A DNA stretch of 34,459 bases, from contig CAJJMF010000004.1 of the NCBI GenBank assembly GCA_905192805.1, forward strand, positions 1 to 34,459, given 5' to 3'. The DNA comes from an uncultured Sutterella sp. GTDB taxonomy: Bacteria > Pseudomonadota > Gammaproteobacteria > Burkholderiales > Burkholderiaceae_F. The notes beneath the pieces are model-generated. The model searched no databases. It was not told where the DNA came from and saw only the letters and a program-made list of their open reading frames with translations. The translations under genes and the position numbers were made by a program. This document shows positions 8,580-16,794 of the stretch, one piece after another; the stretch's first letter is position 1; each line of letters begins with the position of its first letter.

Positions 8580-9512
8580 ATGTCCGTTTTAATTTCAGGT
8601 TCACTCGCTTACGACACAGTCTTCGTTCATGAGGGTCATTTTTGCGACACGCTCCTGACGGAAACGCTCAGTTGCCTAAACGTCACCTTCCAAGCCCAGA
8701 GCATGCGCAAGACTCTGGGCGGTTGCGCGGGCAATATCGCCTACAGCCTCAAGCAGCTCGGAGGAGACCCGTTAATTTGGACGGCCGTGGGCGGTGATGC
8801 CGACCCGTATTTAGCCCACTTAGCGGGTCAGGGGATTCGTACCGAGGCGATTACGGTCGTCCCGGAGACGTATACCGCACAAGCGGTCATCACGACCGAC
8901 TCGCACGGCTGTCAGCTGACCACCTTTCATTCGGGAGCGATGCAGTACGCGGCAGGCCTTCCGTTTCCTCAAGGAACGATCGATTTAGCTATCCTTGCTC
9001 CCACAACGCACGAACCCCTGCTGGCCCATGCCAAGGCACTTCATGCACGGGCAATCCCATTTTTGCTCGATACCGGCCAAACCACTCCTCTCTTTTCTGG
9101 AGAGGAACTCCTTACGCTGATGCGTCAAGCGATCGGGGTGTGTTTCTCGGAGTACGAAGCCGAGCTCTATTGTGAAAAAACGGGATTACGCTTAGCGGAC
9201 TTAGCTCAACTCAGCACCCTATACATTACGGCGGGTTCACGAGGCTCTGATGTGTGGCATCAAGGGGTGGTAACGCACATCGCGGCCCAAACCACCACGG
9301 CGATCGATCCCGTAGGGGCTGGGGATGCCTACCGCGGGGGACTCTTGTGGGGGCTCTCCCATGGGCTCACTCCTATCGAATCCGCTCGTCTGGGATCACT
9401 CATTGCGGCTCGGAAGGTCAGTGTCGCGGGTCCCGCGTATCACTACTCGCTTAACGAAGCACGCCTAGATTGGCAAGACCTCTACGGAACACCACCCGAA
9501 CGCTTACGCTAA
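8580..9512 (+). CDS. PfkB/ribokinase-family carbohydrate (or nucleoside) kinase
   Basis: A 310-residue PfkB-family sugar/nucleoside kinase. It shows the N-terminal substrate-binding glycines in LGGCAGNIA (46-54) and the C-terminal signature DPVGAGDAYRGG, with the catalytic base Asp249 in the GAGD anion hole. Such enzymes move the ATP gamma-phosphate to a sugar or nucleoside hydroxyl. The family is clear but the substrate is not; the overall form is closest to the adenosine-kinase/ribokinase-like proteins found at this locus in betaproteobacteria. The start at 8580 is set by GAGGT 6 nt upstream. It lies 31 nt after the DUF3426 gene and before a terminator. Confidence 0.88.
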   Translation: MSVLISGSLAYDTVFVHEGHFCDTLLTETLSCLNVTFQAQSMRKTLGGCAGNIAYSLKQLGGDPLIWTAVGGDADPYLAHLAGQGIRTEAITVVPETYTAQAVITTDSHGCQLTTFHSGAMQYAAGLPFPQGTIDLAILAPTTHEPLLAHAKALHARAIPFLLDTGQTTPLFSGEELLTLMRQAIGVCFSEYEAELYCEKTGLRLADLAQLSTLYITAGSRGSDVWHQGVVTHIAAQTTTAIDPVGAGDAYRGGLLWGLSHGLTPIESARLGSLIAARKVSVAGPAYHYSLNEARLDWQDLYGTPPERLR

Positions 9513-9526
9513 AGCCCCCATACAGT

Positions 9527-9554
9527 AAAGGGACACATCATGTGTCCCTTTTGT
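9527..9554 (+). terminator. Terminator after the PfkB kinase, possibly bidirectional
   Basis: An 11-bp perfect stem, AAAGGGACACA (9527-9537) with TGTGTCCCTTT (9541-9551), a 3-nt loop and a T-rich 3' side. The A-rich 5' arm gives a shorter T run on the minus strand, where yggT ends 68 nt away. Confidence 0.8.
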
Positions 9555-9621
9555 GTTGTTCGATTCATTGCGAGTGAAGAACCCGACGCGAAGCAACCCC
9601 TTCACGCTGTTGGCAAAACGA

Positions 9622-10173
9622 TTACCAGATTGCCAAATAGCCCTGCGACAGAGGGACGATCACCATCAAAATCAGATTCACGAGAATAAAGAGAACGACT
9701 GGGCTAAAGTCAAAACGACCGACCGTGAGTGGCAAACGACGTAACGGACGAATAAAGGGTTCAATCAAGGTCCCCAATCCATAGGTGAGCGGGCTCTGCG
9801 GATTAATCCAAGTAAGGAATACCCATAAAAACGCACTCCATCCGAGCATTTCCAGCCCCCAACGTAGCATCATGGCAAAAGGAGCAATGATGACAAACAC
9901 ATTGAGCTTAGGCACGAAACCTAACACAATATGGATACCCATGGTTAAGAGGGCGGCAATAAAGGCCGCTACGAGACTAGGAAAGTCCCAGGCACCTTGA
10001 CGAGGAATGAGTTTAGCGAGCGGCTCGACGACCCAATTGGTCGTACGGTGCGTGAAGTCCACAATAGGATGTCTCGGCGAGAAAGCCCACACATAAATCC
10101 ATGCGCGCAAGAGAAGAATGTAGCCCAAAATGGAAACAATTGAGCTGAGCAAAAACTCGAGGAGTCGTAACAT
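9622..10173 (-). CDS. YggT-family integral membrane protein
   Basis: A 183-residue, strongly hydrophobic protein with two YggT-type repeats, each made of a membrane-helix pair and an amphipathic PLxxL/RPLRRLP-like segment (EPLAKLIPRQG near 50-60 and EPFIRPLRRLP near 137-147). Family members are linked to envelope or osmotic functions and to division-cluster genes in other bacteria, but the precise role is unknown. The ATG is preceded by AAAGGA about 10 nt away. It is followed by convergent kinase sequences, so it seems to be a single-gene transcript. Confidence 0.87.
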   Translation of the reverse strand: MLRLLEFLLSSIVSILGYILLLRAWIYVWAFSPRHPIVDFTHRTTNWVVEPLAKLIPRQGAWDFPSLVAAFIAALLTMGIHIVLGFVPKLNVFVIIAPFAMMLRWGLEMLGWSAFLWVFLTWINPQSPLTYGLGTLIEPFIRPLRRLPLTVGRFDFSPVVLFILVNLILMVIVPLSQGYLAIW

Positions 10174-10225
10174 GGTTCAGAAATCCTTTGTGTGCACCGT
10201 GCAGAGCGCTTACAGACAATGAGAC

Positions 10226-10237
10226 TCGTTCATTATA
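10226..10237 (-). promoter_or_regulatory. Probable -10 element of the yggT promoter
   Basis: On the minus strand a perfect TATAAT lies at 10237-10232, about 60 nt before the yggT start. I see no good -35 hexamer at 16-18 nt spacing, so the assignment rests on the -10 alone. Confidence 0.4.
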
Positions 10238-10328
10238 GGTGGGGATAGGGCTTAGTGAGTAATATTTTACCGATACGCCCTCATTTTCTCTATCGGTCCA
10301 TTATTTTATTTAATCTCCGAGATCGCCC

Positions 10329-10910
10329 TCACTGCGGACACGTGACAAAGCGTAACCGTCGAGGTAACAAGGTTCGTAGGTATCCCCAATCAAAGCTCGG
10401 ACCCGGATCGCTCTTGCGGCCTGGGGCAATAAATTCGTGCCCCGTGATCGCACGAATGGGGTAGGCTCGGGCAAGCACACGAATTAAACGGGCGACAGCA
10501 CGGTATTGTCCCTCACAATACGGAACACTGCCCGTGCCTTCGATTTCAATTCCGAGCGAAAAATCGTTACAGTTCTCAACCCCTTCAAAACGCGACACGC
10601 CCGCATGCCAGGCTCGGTCCTTGGCACTCACATACTGAATCACTTCGCCCGTTCGACGAACGAAAAAGTGACTGGAGACGCGCAATCCGACAACCTCCGC
10701 TAAGGCAGGGTCCGTTGTCGACACTAAGCGTCCCATAAACAGGTCGTCGACCGTGTTTCCGCCGAAAACCCCCGCGGGTAACGAGATATGGTGTAGGACA
10801 ATTAAGTGGGGAAGACACCCTTGGGGACGGGCATTAAAGTGCGCAGAGGGATGATGGGCGATACCACTCACCCATCCCGACGGCAGGACAAACGTGGTCT
10901 TCGCTGCCAT
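10329..10910 (-). CDS. ampD: 1,6-anhydro-N-acetylmuramyl-L-alanine amidase
   Basis: A 193-residue zinc amidase that removes the stem peptide from 1,6-anhydro-muropeptides in the cytoplasm during cell-wall recycling; its loss induces AmpC beta-lactamase in species with AmpR. The expected zinc ligands are visible: His40 in LHHISLP, and His158 and Asp168 in GHEFIAPGRKSDPG, with the same 10-residue spacing as E. coli His154/Asp164. The start lies 3 nt past the upstream gene's stop, and the GAGGG ribosome-binding site overlaps that stop, so translation is coupled. Together with mpl it covers part of the recycling pathway. Confidence 0.95.
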   Translation of the reverse strand: MAAKTTFVLPSGWVSGIAHHPSAHFNARPQGCLPHLIVLHHISLPAGVFGGNTVDDLFMGRLVSTTDPALAEVVGLRVSSHFFVRRTGEVIQYVSAKDRAWHAGVSRFEGVENCNDFSLGIEIEGTGSVPYCEGQYRAVARLIRVLARAYPIRAITGHEFIAPGRKSDPGPSFDWGYLRTLLPRRLRFVTCPQ

Positions 10911-10913
10911 GCG

Positions 10914-11204
10914 TTACCCTCGGCGTTCGAAACGCTCTTGGCAGATCTCGGAGCAAAAACGGTGTCCGTGTTGATCGCGAATGGCTTCGGACTCAGGAAA
11001 ATACACCCCACACTGCTCACAACGAATCATGGTCGTATTCGGGTCCGTTACCGCTTGGGGTTCCCCCATACGCCCGTCGCGCTCTTTCCGGCGCAAGCGT
11101 CGTAATTCAGCGCGATCCCGTTCATTCATGCGATTACGGCGACTAATTGTCCACGCAATCCATAACGCCAAGAGTAGCACCACAAAAAAGAGAATTCGCC
11201 CCAT
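10914..11204 (-). CDS. Small zinc-finger membrane protein (PP0621 family)
   Basis: A 96-residue protein with an N-terminal membrane helix (about residues 3-20), a very basic stretch rich in Arg (21-45), and a C-terminal treble-clef-like finger with Cys62, Cys65, Cys84 and Cys88. It matches the PP0621-type proteins found between ypjD and ampD in beta- and gammaproteobacteria; the function is unknown. The ATG follows AAGGAG, which overlaps the stop codon of ypjD 11 nt upstream. Confidence 0.8.
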   Translation of the reverse strand: MGRILFFVVLLLALWIAWTISRRNRMNERDRAELRRLRRKERDGRMGEPQAVTDPNTTMIRCEQCGVYFPESEAIRDQHGHRFCSEICQERFERRG

Positions 11205-11215
11205 GGCACGACTCC

Positions 11216-12031
11216 TTAACGCAAGAGCTCATGCGTGAGCGAGTACCCTAAGTACGCCACGGCAAAAGTCGCCACCCCGATCCAAAACCACGTTAACGCC
11301 GTCTTGGCACGCCAACCCGCCCAATAGCGGCCAATGAGTAAAATACCAAAGATAATCCAAGAGATCCAGGTGAGCGCCGTCTTATGGTCTAAGTGAAAAT
11401 ACGTTCCATAGTGTTCGAACGTGGCCAAGGCTCCTAAAATCAGCGTACCAGTGATGCAGACAAAGCCCACGGCAACGATACGGAAGAAAATTCGTTCCAT
11501 CACCACGAGGCCTGGCATGGAATCCAAAAAGAGGGACTGAGAATCCTCACCCGTGGGCTCCTTGAGGCGGCGATTTTGTGCGCCAATCAACACCGCCTGG
11601 ACTACCGCCACAAACATGAAGGCATACCCCGCAATCGCAAACAGCAAATGCCAACGAAAGAGTGGCGTCCACTCAACGGCCACAATGGCTTGTCCTGGGA
11701 AGAGTAAAGGCATAATGGTGCCCACGGCAGCCACGACCAAGGCAATCCCAAATTGCCCATGCAAGCGATGGATCCACGTTTCAACGATGAGGATCAGTAC
11801 TGCAAAAAAGAACGTTTCACTGATGGCATACCCAAAACCAAAATGCACCGCATCGGGTCTGAACATTTCCCCGTGCAAAGCCACTGCGTGAAATAAGAGC
11901 CCAACCAGCACGGGCCAGCGTAGTAGTCCAGAGGCTTTGGCCTCCTGGCCCTTCATCGAGCGAATCAACACCACCCCCGTTACGCAGTAAAGCACGGCGG
12001 CAATTAAGGTGTAGAGTGTCAGCATGGTCAT
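11216..12031 (-). CDS. ypjD: YpjD/CcsA-like inner-membrane protein
   Basis: A 271-residue polytopic membrane protein with about eight helices, of the CcsA/ResC-like 'cytochrome c assembly' superfamily. It contains conserved His residues and the loop HLDHKTALTWISW near the C-terminal end. YpjD (CorE) of E. coli belongs here and has been linked to metal handling rather than cytochrome c maturation, so the exact role is unsettled. The start at 12031 is chosen over an internal Met two codons later because AAAGGA lies 6 nt upstream. It heads the ypjD-PP0621-ampD group and is divergent from ffh. Confidence 0.82.
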   Translation of the reverse strand: MTMLTLYTLIAAVLYCVTGVVLIRSMKGQEAKASGLLRWPVLVGLLFHAVALHGEMFRPDAVHFGFGYAISETFFFAVLILIVETWIHRLHGQFGIALVVAAVGTIMPLLFPGQAIVAVEWTPLFRWHLLFAIAGYAFMFVAVVQAVLIGAQNRRLKEPTGEDSQSLFLDSMPGLVVMERIFFRIVAVGFVCITGTLILGALATFEHYGTYFHLDHKTALTWISWIIFGILLIGRYWAGWRAKTALTWFWIGVATFAVAYLGYSLTHELLR

Positions 12032-12467
12032 AAGTTATCCTTTCATTAAGGTCTTCACGCGGGTGCAATCCGTGAACGGCGACAACCTTAAAAGTATACC
12101 GACATTACAGAGGACAACGCGCCTTGTCGAGCGTAATCCCGAGCGAAGGTATGCAAAGCACACGCTTTCCCTCTAAAATAGATACCTTTAGGATGGGAGG
12201 AAAGTCGGGTTTTCACTAGAGGCCGTATCCGCGGGACTACGCTCATTTCAGAACACCCTGCCCCCATTGTCTATAGCTTGAATTTTAGTCCTGATTACTG
12301 AGGGGAATCTGATTTTTTCGATGCCCGCTCCGGTCGCGTTGACGTTGATCCCCGCTCCCATTCAGGGAGGGAGTTTTCACGCAAACCGTCTGACCGTCGT
12401 AGCCCATCCCAACCCCCAGTAGTATTTACCTGAGGAGCCCAGCTCCTTACGAGAGAAACCAATCATC
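12032..12467. other. 436-nt gene-free region between divergent ypjD and ffh
   Basis: No coding sequence is supported. A minus-strand -10 (TATACT at 12098-12093) could serve ypjD. On the plus strand there is a nested hairpin (AAGGTAT 12146-12152 with ATACCTT 12182-12188, enclosing AAAGC/GCTTT), a CTCCC/GGGAG hairpin at 12355-12369, and an AGGAGC/GCTCCT hairpin at 12433-12447 just upstream of ffh. I looked for the 4.5S RNA tetraloop signature and did not find it. The length suggests a long ffh leader or a small RNA. Confidence 0.55.
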
Positions 12468-13865
12468 ATGCTCGATTCGTTAAGCCAACGTCTTTCCAAG
12501 ATCGTTAAAACCATTCGTGGTCAAGCCCGCCTCACCGAAGAAAACACTAAGGAAATGTTGCGTGAGATCCGTCTCGCGTTATTGGAGGCTGACGTCGCTC
12601 TGCCTGTCGTGAAAGAAGTTCTTGCCCGTATCAAAGAAAAGGCGATGGGGGAAGAGGTGGTCGGTAACCTCAATCCTGGGCAAGCCTTGGTGGGGGTCGT
12701 TCAACGTGAACTCACGGCCATTATTGGTGGGGATTTGTCACGTGATGAACGAGAACTCAATTTCCGTGTGCAACCTCCGGCTGTCATTTTGCTCGCGGGG
12801 TTACAAGGTTCCGGGAAAACGACGAGTGCCGGGAAACTCGCGAAGTACCTTACCGAAACCCTCCACAAGAAGGTCTTAACCGTCTCGGCTGACGTGTATC
12901 GTCCGGCCGCTATCGAACAGCTCAAAACCGTGACGGGACAAACCCAAGCAGAATGGTTCCCGAGTGCCGTAGGGGAAAAACCCTTAGACATCGCTCGCTC
13001 GGCGTTGGACTACGCCCGCCGCAAGTTTTTCGATGTGTTGATCGTCGACACGGCGGGTCGTTTAGCCATTGACGAAGCCATGATGCGCGAAGTCGCAGAA
13101 TTGAACGACTTTTTAAAGCCAGCCGAAACCCTCTTTGTGATCGATGCGATGTTGGGGCAAGACGCGGTCAATACCGCCAAAGCCTTCAATGAAACCCTGC
13201 CCCTCACCGGGATCATCCTCACGAAAATTGACGGGGATAGCCGAGGCGGTGCTGCGCTCAGCGTGCGCTACGTCACGGGTAAGCCCATTAAGTTCGTTGG
13301 TTCAGGGGAAAAACTCACCGGCTTTGATACGTTTGACCCGGATTCGATGGCCAGCCGTATTTTGGGCATGGGCGACATCGTTGGCTTGGTGAAAGACGTT
13401 CAAAAGTCCATTGACATTGCAACGGCCGAAAAATTTGCTCAAAAGCTAACTCAAGGCGATCGATTTGACTTAAACGATTTCCGCGAACAGCTCCTGCAAA
13501 TGAATAAGATGGAAAGCTTCTCGTCGATGTTCGAAAAGCTCCCGTCGCAATTTCAGGATCTGACCTCCAAAATCAATGATGAAGACGCCAAAAAACGCGT
13601 CCGTCGTACGATTGGGATCATCGACTCGATGACTCCGTTGGAGCGTCGCAAACCCGAATTGATCAAGGCCAGTCGCAAAAAGCGTATTGCCGCAGGGGCC
13701 GGGATTGAGGTCTATGAAGTCAATCAGCTCCTCAAGCAATTCGAACAGACCCAGGACATGATGAAGAAAATGAAAAAAGGCGGGCTCGGCAAGATGATGC
13801 GCTCGCTGGGTCGCTTAGGCGGTGGGTTCCCTGGCATGGGCGGTTTTGGTGGCTTTGGCCGCTAA
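12468..13865 (+). CDS. ffh: Signal recognition particle GTPase
   Basis: A 465-residue SRP54 homologue that binds signal sequences of nascent inner-membrane proteins and, with 4.5S RNA, delivers ribosomes to FtsY. The N domain covers about 1-90. The G domain has the P-loop GLQGSGKTT at 111-119, VDTAGR, and TKIDGDSRGGAA. The methionine-rich M domain runs from about 300 to 440, followed by a Gly/Phe-rich tail. The ribosome-binding site is weak (GAGAG). ruvC follows after 19 nt, so ffh probably leads an ffh-ruvCAB transcript. Confidence 0.97.
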   Translation: MLDSLSQRLSKIVKTIRGQARLTEENTKEMLREIRLALLEADVALPVVKEVLARIKEKAMGEEVVGNLNPGQALVGVVQRELTAIIGGDLSRDERELNFRVQPPAVILLAGLQGSGKTTSAGKLAKYLTETLHKKVLTVSADVYRPAAIEQLKTVTGQTQAEWFPSAVGEKPLDIARSALDYARRKFFDVLIVDTAGRLAIDEAMMREVAELNDFLKPAETLFVIDAMLGQDAVNTAKAFNETLPLTGIILTKIDGDSRGGAALSVRYVTGKPIKFVGSGEKLTGFDTFDPDSMASRILGMGDIVGLVKDVQKSIDIATAEKFAQKLTQGDRFDLNDFREQLLQMNKMESFSSMFEKLPSQFQDLTSKINDEDAKKRVRRTIGIIDSMTPLERRKPELIKASRKKRIAAGAGIEVYEVNQLLKQFEQTQDMMKKMKKGGLGKMMRSLGRLGGGFPGMGGFGGFGR

Positions 13866-13884
13866 TCGGCCCAAGGAGTGTCAA

Positions 13885-14469
13885 TTGCGCATTTTGGGGC
13901 TCGACCCAGGGCTCAATCATACGGGCTGGGGCGTCATTGAGGAAAAGGACAACCACTTTTGTCATATTGCGAGCGGCGTCTTGGATGTCCCAGCGGGAGA
14001 GTTGTCGGTCCGTTTAGGCACGATTACCCGTTTTGTCCAAGGCATTATTCGCACACACATGCCTCAACATGTGGCCGTTGAAAAAGTCTTTGTGAACCTC
14101 AATGCCCAAAGTACCTTACGGTTAAGTCAGGCCCGAGCGGCGAGCCTCATTGGTGCGGATCTCGAAGGGCTTAGTGTGGCCGAATACACACCGAGCGAAA
14201 TTAAACAGGCAGTGACGGGCAATGGGGCAGCGGACAAATTGATGATTCAAAAAATGGTCGCGATGCTACTCAATACTCCCGAAGAGGCCTTACGCGCAGA
14301 CCAAGCCGATGCACTCGCGTGTGCCATCTGCTACGCCAATACCCACAAAATGCAGGCCTACGAACATCAAGGGGGAACACAGCGTGCCTATGCGACTGCT
14401 CGCCATGGCCGTACGGGACGTGCCTCTCGTCAGGCTTGGACCCAAGAATTATTGAGGAAAGGAAAATAA
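13885..14469 (+). CDS. ruvC: Holliday-junction resolvase RuvC
   Basis: A 194-residue endonuclease that cuts Holliday junctions made by recombination repair, acting with RuvAB. The likely catalytic acids are all present: Asp7 in RILGLDPG, Glu66 in AVEKVF, and Asp139 and Asp142 in ADQADALA. The start is TTG at 13885: AAGGAG lies 6 nt upstream at 13873-13878, and it places Asp7 at the family position. An upstream in-frame ATG at 13822 would overlap ffh and add 21 unconserved residues. It runs into ruvA with a 2-nt gap. Confidence 0.94.
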   Translation: MRILGLDPGLNHTGWGVIEEKDNHFCHIASGVLDVPAGELSVRLGTITRFVQGIIRTHMPQHVAVEKVFVNLNAQSTLRLSQARAASLIGADLEGLSVAEYTPSEIKQAVTGNGAADKLMIQKMVAMLLNTPEEALRADQADALACAICYANTHKMQAYEHQGGTQRAYATARHGRTGRASRQAWTQELLRKGK

Positions 14470-14471
14470 CC

Positions 14472-15044
14472 ATGATTGCTCGACTCTCTGGCTTATTGAT
14501 TGAAAAAACCCCTCCGCGCATTGTGATCGATGTCAATGGGGTGGGCTATGAAGTCATGGTGCCGATGTCAACGTTTTGCAATTTGCCTGCCGAAGGCCAA
14601 AAAGTTACGTTGCTCACGCAGTTTATTGTTCGCGAGGATGCGCAAACCCTGTACGGATTTGCCAGCGCTAACGAACGCCTCATCTTCCAAGCGCTCATCA
14701 AGATTTCGGGCGTCGGTCCGCGTATCGCCTTAGCGGTACTCTCGGGATTAAGCCCCTCGGAATTAGTCAACGCCGTGGAAACCGACAACAGTGCCATGCT
14801 GGTTCGTGTACCTGGTATTGGGAAGAAAACGGCCGAGCGGTTGGTGTTGGAATTAAAAGGTAAACTCCTCGGTGTCGCCTCTCCCTCGTCCATTCCTCTG
14901 GGGGGCGCGGCAAGCGACATCATGGGGGCCTTGGTGGCCTTGGGTTACTCCGAAAAAGAAGCACAAATGGCCTGCAAGTCGCTCCCGAGCGATGTCAGCG
15001 TCAACGACGGGATTCGTCAAGCCCTCAAACTGCTGGCGCACTAA
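14472..15044 (+). CDS. ruvA: Holliday-junction DNA-binding protein RuvA
   Basis: A 190-residue protein that binds four-way junctions as a tetramer and recruits the RuvB motor. It starts with the OB-fold MIARLSGLLIEK. Two helix-hairpin-helix motifs follow, ISGVGPRIA (about 78-86) and VPGIGKKTAE (113-122), and a C-terminal RuvB-binding domain with ALVALGYSEKEA (153-164). The ATG at 14472 has AGGAAAGGA upstream and lies 2 nt past ruvC. The ruvC-ruvA-ruvB order is standard. Confidence 0.96.
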   Translation: MIARLSGLLIEKTPPRIVIDVNGVGYEVMVPMSTFCNLPAEGQKVTLLTQFIVREDAQTLYGFASANERLIFQALIKISGVGPRIALAVLSGLSPSELVNAVETDNSAMLVRVPGIGKKTAERLVLELKGKLLGVASPSSIPLGGAASDIMGALVALGYSEKEAQMACKSLPSDVSVNDGIRQALKLLAH

Positions 15045-15083
15045 CCCCAGCGAGCCAGACAACCGACAAAGGATGGAATCGTT

Positions 15084-16118
15084 ATGCTAGAGCGCGTGGT
15101 CAATGCCGAGGTCAGTTCGCCCAACGAAGAGAATGTGGACCGTGCCTTGCGCCCCGAATCCCTGAGTGAATATGTGGGCCAAGAGGATATTCGCGAGCAG
15201 TTGCACATTTTTATTGAGGCAGCCAAACGGCGTCAGGAGCCCTTGGATCATGTGTTGCTCTTTGGCCCGCCAGGGTTGGGGAAGACAACGTTAGCCAACA
15301 TTGTCGCCCATGAAATGGGGGTCAACCTTCGCCAAACCTCGGGCCCCGTGCTTGAGCGTCCTGGGGATTTAGCCGCCATTCTGACCAACCTCGAAAAGCA
15401 CGATATTTTGTTCATTGACGAAATTCATCGTCTCTCGCCGGTGGTGGAAGAAATCCTGTACCCTGCGCTCGAAGACTATCAAATTGACATCATGATTGGT
15501 GAAGGGCCTGCGGCACGCTCCATTAAAATCGATCTGCCCCCCTTTACGCTCATCGGCGCAACCACGCGTGCGGGCTCGCTCACAACCCCCTTGCGTGCAC
15601 GTTTTGGGATTGTGAATCAACTCCAGTTTTATAGCCCGGAGGAACTTCAACGCATCGTCAAACGTTCCGCACGCCTCTTAAATGTGCCGATTGAAGAAGC
15701 AGGCGCAATGGAAATTGCCAAACGCAGTCGCGGCACGCCGCGCGTGGCAAACCGTCTCTTACGGCGCGTGCGCGACTATGCCGAAGTCAAGCATGATGGC
15801 ACGATCACAGCCGATATTGCCAACCGCGCCCTCAAAATGCTTCAGGTCGATCAGTGTGGGCTCGACTTAATCGATACGAAATTCTTACTGACGATTATCG
15901 AAAAGTTTAACGGTGGTCCCGTTGGCATTGAAAACCTTGCCTCTGCCTTAGGCGAAGACCGTGACACGCTTGAAGACGTCGTGGAACCCTACCTCATTCA
16001 ACAGGGGTTTGTCATGCGTACACCGCGCGGTCGTATGGCCACGCATAATGCCTGGCAGCACTTTGGTCGTCTTCCGCCGAGCCCAGTGATGTTGCAGAGT
16101 CTTTTCACGGAAGAGTAA
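15084..16118 (+). CDS. ruvB: Holliday-junction branch-migration helicase RuvB
   Basis: A 344-residue AAA+ ATPase that drives branch migration as a hexameric ring on RuvA-bound junctions. Walker A is GPPGLGKTT at 61-69 and Walker B is IDEIH at 111-115; sensor and arginine-finger regions (GATTRAG, RGTPRVANRLLRR) follow, and the C-terminal winged-helix domain covers about 255-340. The start has AAGGA at about 9-nt spacing. It ends the ffh-ruvCAB cluster; I do not see a strong terminator before ybgC. Confidence 0.97.
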   Translation: MLERVVNAEVSSPNEENVDRALRPESLSEYVGQEDIREQLHIFIEAAKRRQEPLDHVLLFGPPGLGKTTLANIVAHEMGVNLRQTSGPVLERPGDLAAILTNLEKHDILFIDEIHRLSPVVEEILYPALEDYQIDIMIGEGPAARSIKIDLPPFTLIGATTRAGSLTTPLRARFGIVNQLQFYSPEELQRIVKRSARLLNVPIEEAGAMEIAKRSRGTPRVANRLLRRVRDYAEVKHDGTITADIANRALKMLQVDQCGLDLIDTKFLLTIIEKFNGGPVGIENLASALGEDRDTLEDVVEPYLIQQGFVMRTPRGRMATHNAWQHFGRLPPSPVMLQSLFTEE

Positions 16119-16270
16119 AACGCAAAAACCGCAGGGCTTCCCACTGCAAAGGCGAAGAATTAGCGCTAGAATTTTTGCCCTTATTGGTAAATGCGCAGAA
16201 CGCATTTCACGTTAGGACCTTACGTTACTCCCTGAAACACACGTGAGTAGTGAAAGGGCCAACGTTTGCC

Positions 16271-16276
16271 TATACT
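16271..16276 (+). promoter_or_regulatory. Candidate -10 of the ybgC-tolQRA promoter
   Basis: TATACT lies 34 nt upstream of the ybgC start in a 192-nt gap. The -35 region (around TAGTGA) matches poorly, so this is a modest call. Confidence 0.35.
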
Positions 16277-16310
16277 TAAAAAACATTGGTCTCATTGAGT
16301 TACACATACT

Positions 16311-16736
16311 ATGGCGCAATTTAACTTTCCAATTCGCATTTACTGGGAGGACACGGATGCGGGCGGTATTGTTTATCACGCCAATTACATCCGTTATATG
16401 GAGCGGGCCCGTTCGGAGTGGCTACGCGCAATTGGATTTAACCAAAATGAAGAACGTCAACGACCCGACGGAGCACTCTTTGTTGTCGCAGGGATTGATA
16501 TTAAGTTCCATAGTCCAGCGATGCTCGATGATGCGCTGTGCGTCGTGACTGAAATTGAGCGATTAGGACGCGCCTCGGTGGTTTTTAAACAAGCGGTGAT
16601 GCGTGAGAACACGCTGATTGCTTCGGCCTCAGTGCGTGTGGGAATGATTGGAGCACAAAGCCGTACACCAGTTACTCTGCCCGCGTCGCTTTACGAAAAA
16701 ATTGCGGATTTTCTCAAGCGTGACGATCACGCCTAA
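16311..16736 (+). CDS. ybgC: Tol-Pal-associated acyl-CoA thioesterase YbgC
   Basis: A 141-residue hot-dog-fold thioesterase. The signature WEDTDAGGIVYHANY contains the likely catalytic Asp near residue 15, and YMERARSEWL completes the family motif. YbgC hydrolyses short-chain or ACP-bound acyl groups and is nearly always first in tol-pal operons, where its link to the Tol system is unclear. There is no Shine-Dalgarno sequence upstream of the ATG. tolQ follows after 58 nt. Confidence 0.93.
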   Translation: MAQFNFPIRIYWEDTDAGGIVYHANYIRYMERARSEWLRAIGFNQNEERQRPDGALFVVAGIDIKFHSPAMLDDALCVVTEIERLGRASVVFKQAVMRENTLIASASVRVGMIGAQSRTPVTLPASLYEKIADFLKRDDHA

Positions 16737-16794
16737 AGAGGGTCCTCTTTCAATTAACACTCTTTTTTAACATTCAACGCATTACCTTTTTGTT

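Noticed and set aside
12100..12467. 4.5S RNA or 6S RNA gene upstream of ffh
   Set aside because: The 4.5S GGAA-loop signature was not found, and I could not build a 6S-like long hairpin with central bubble.
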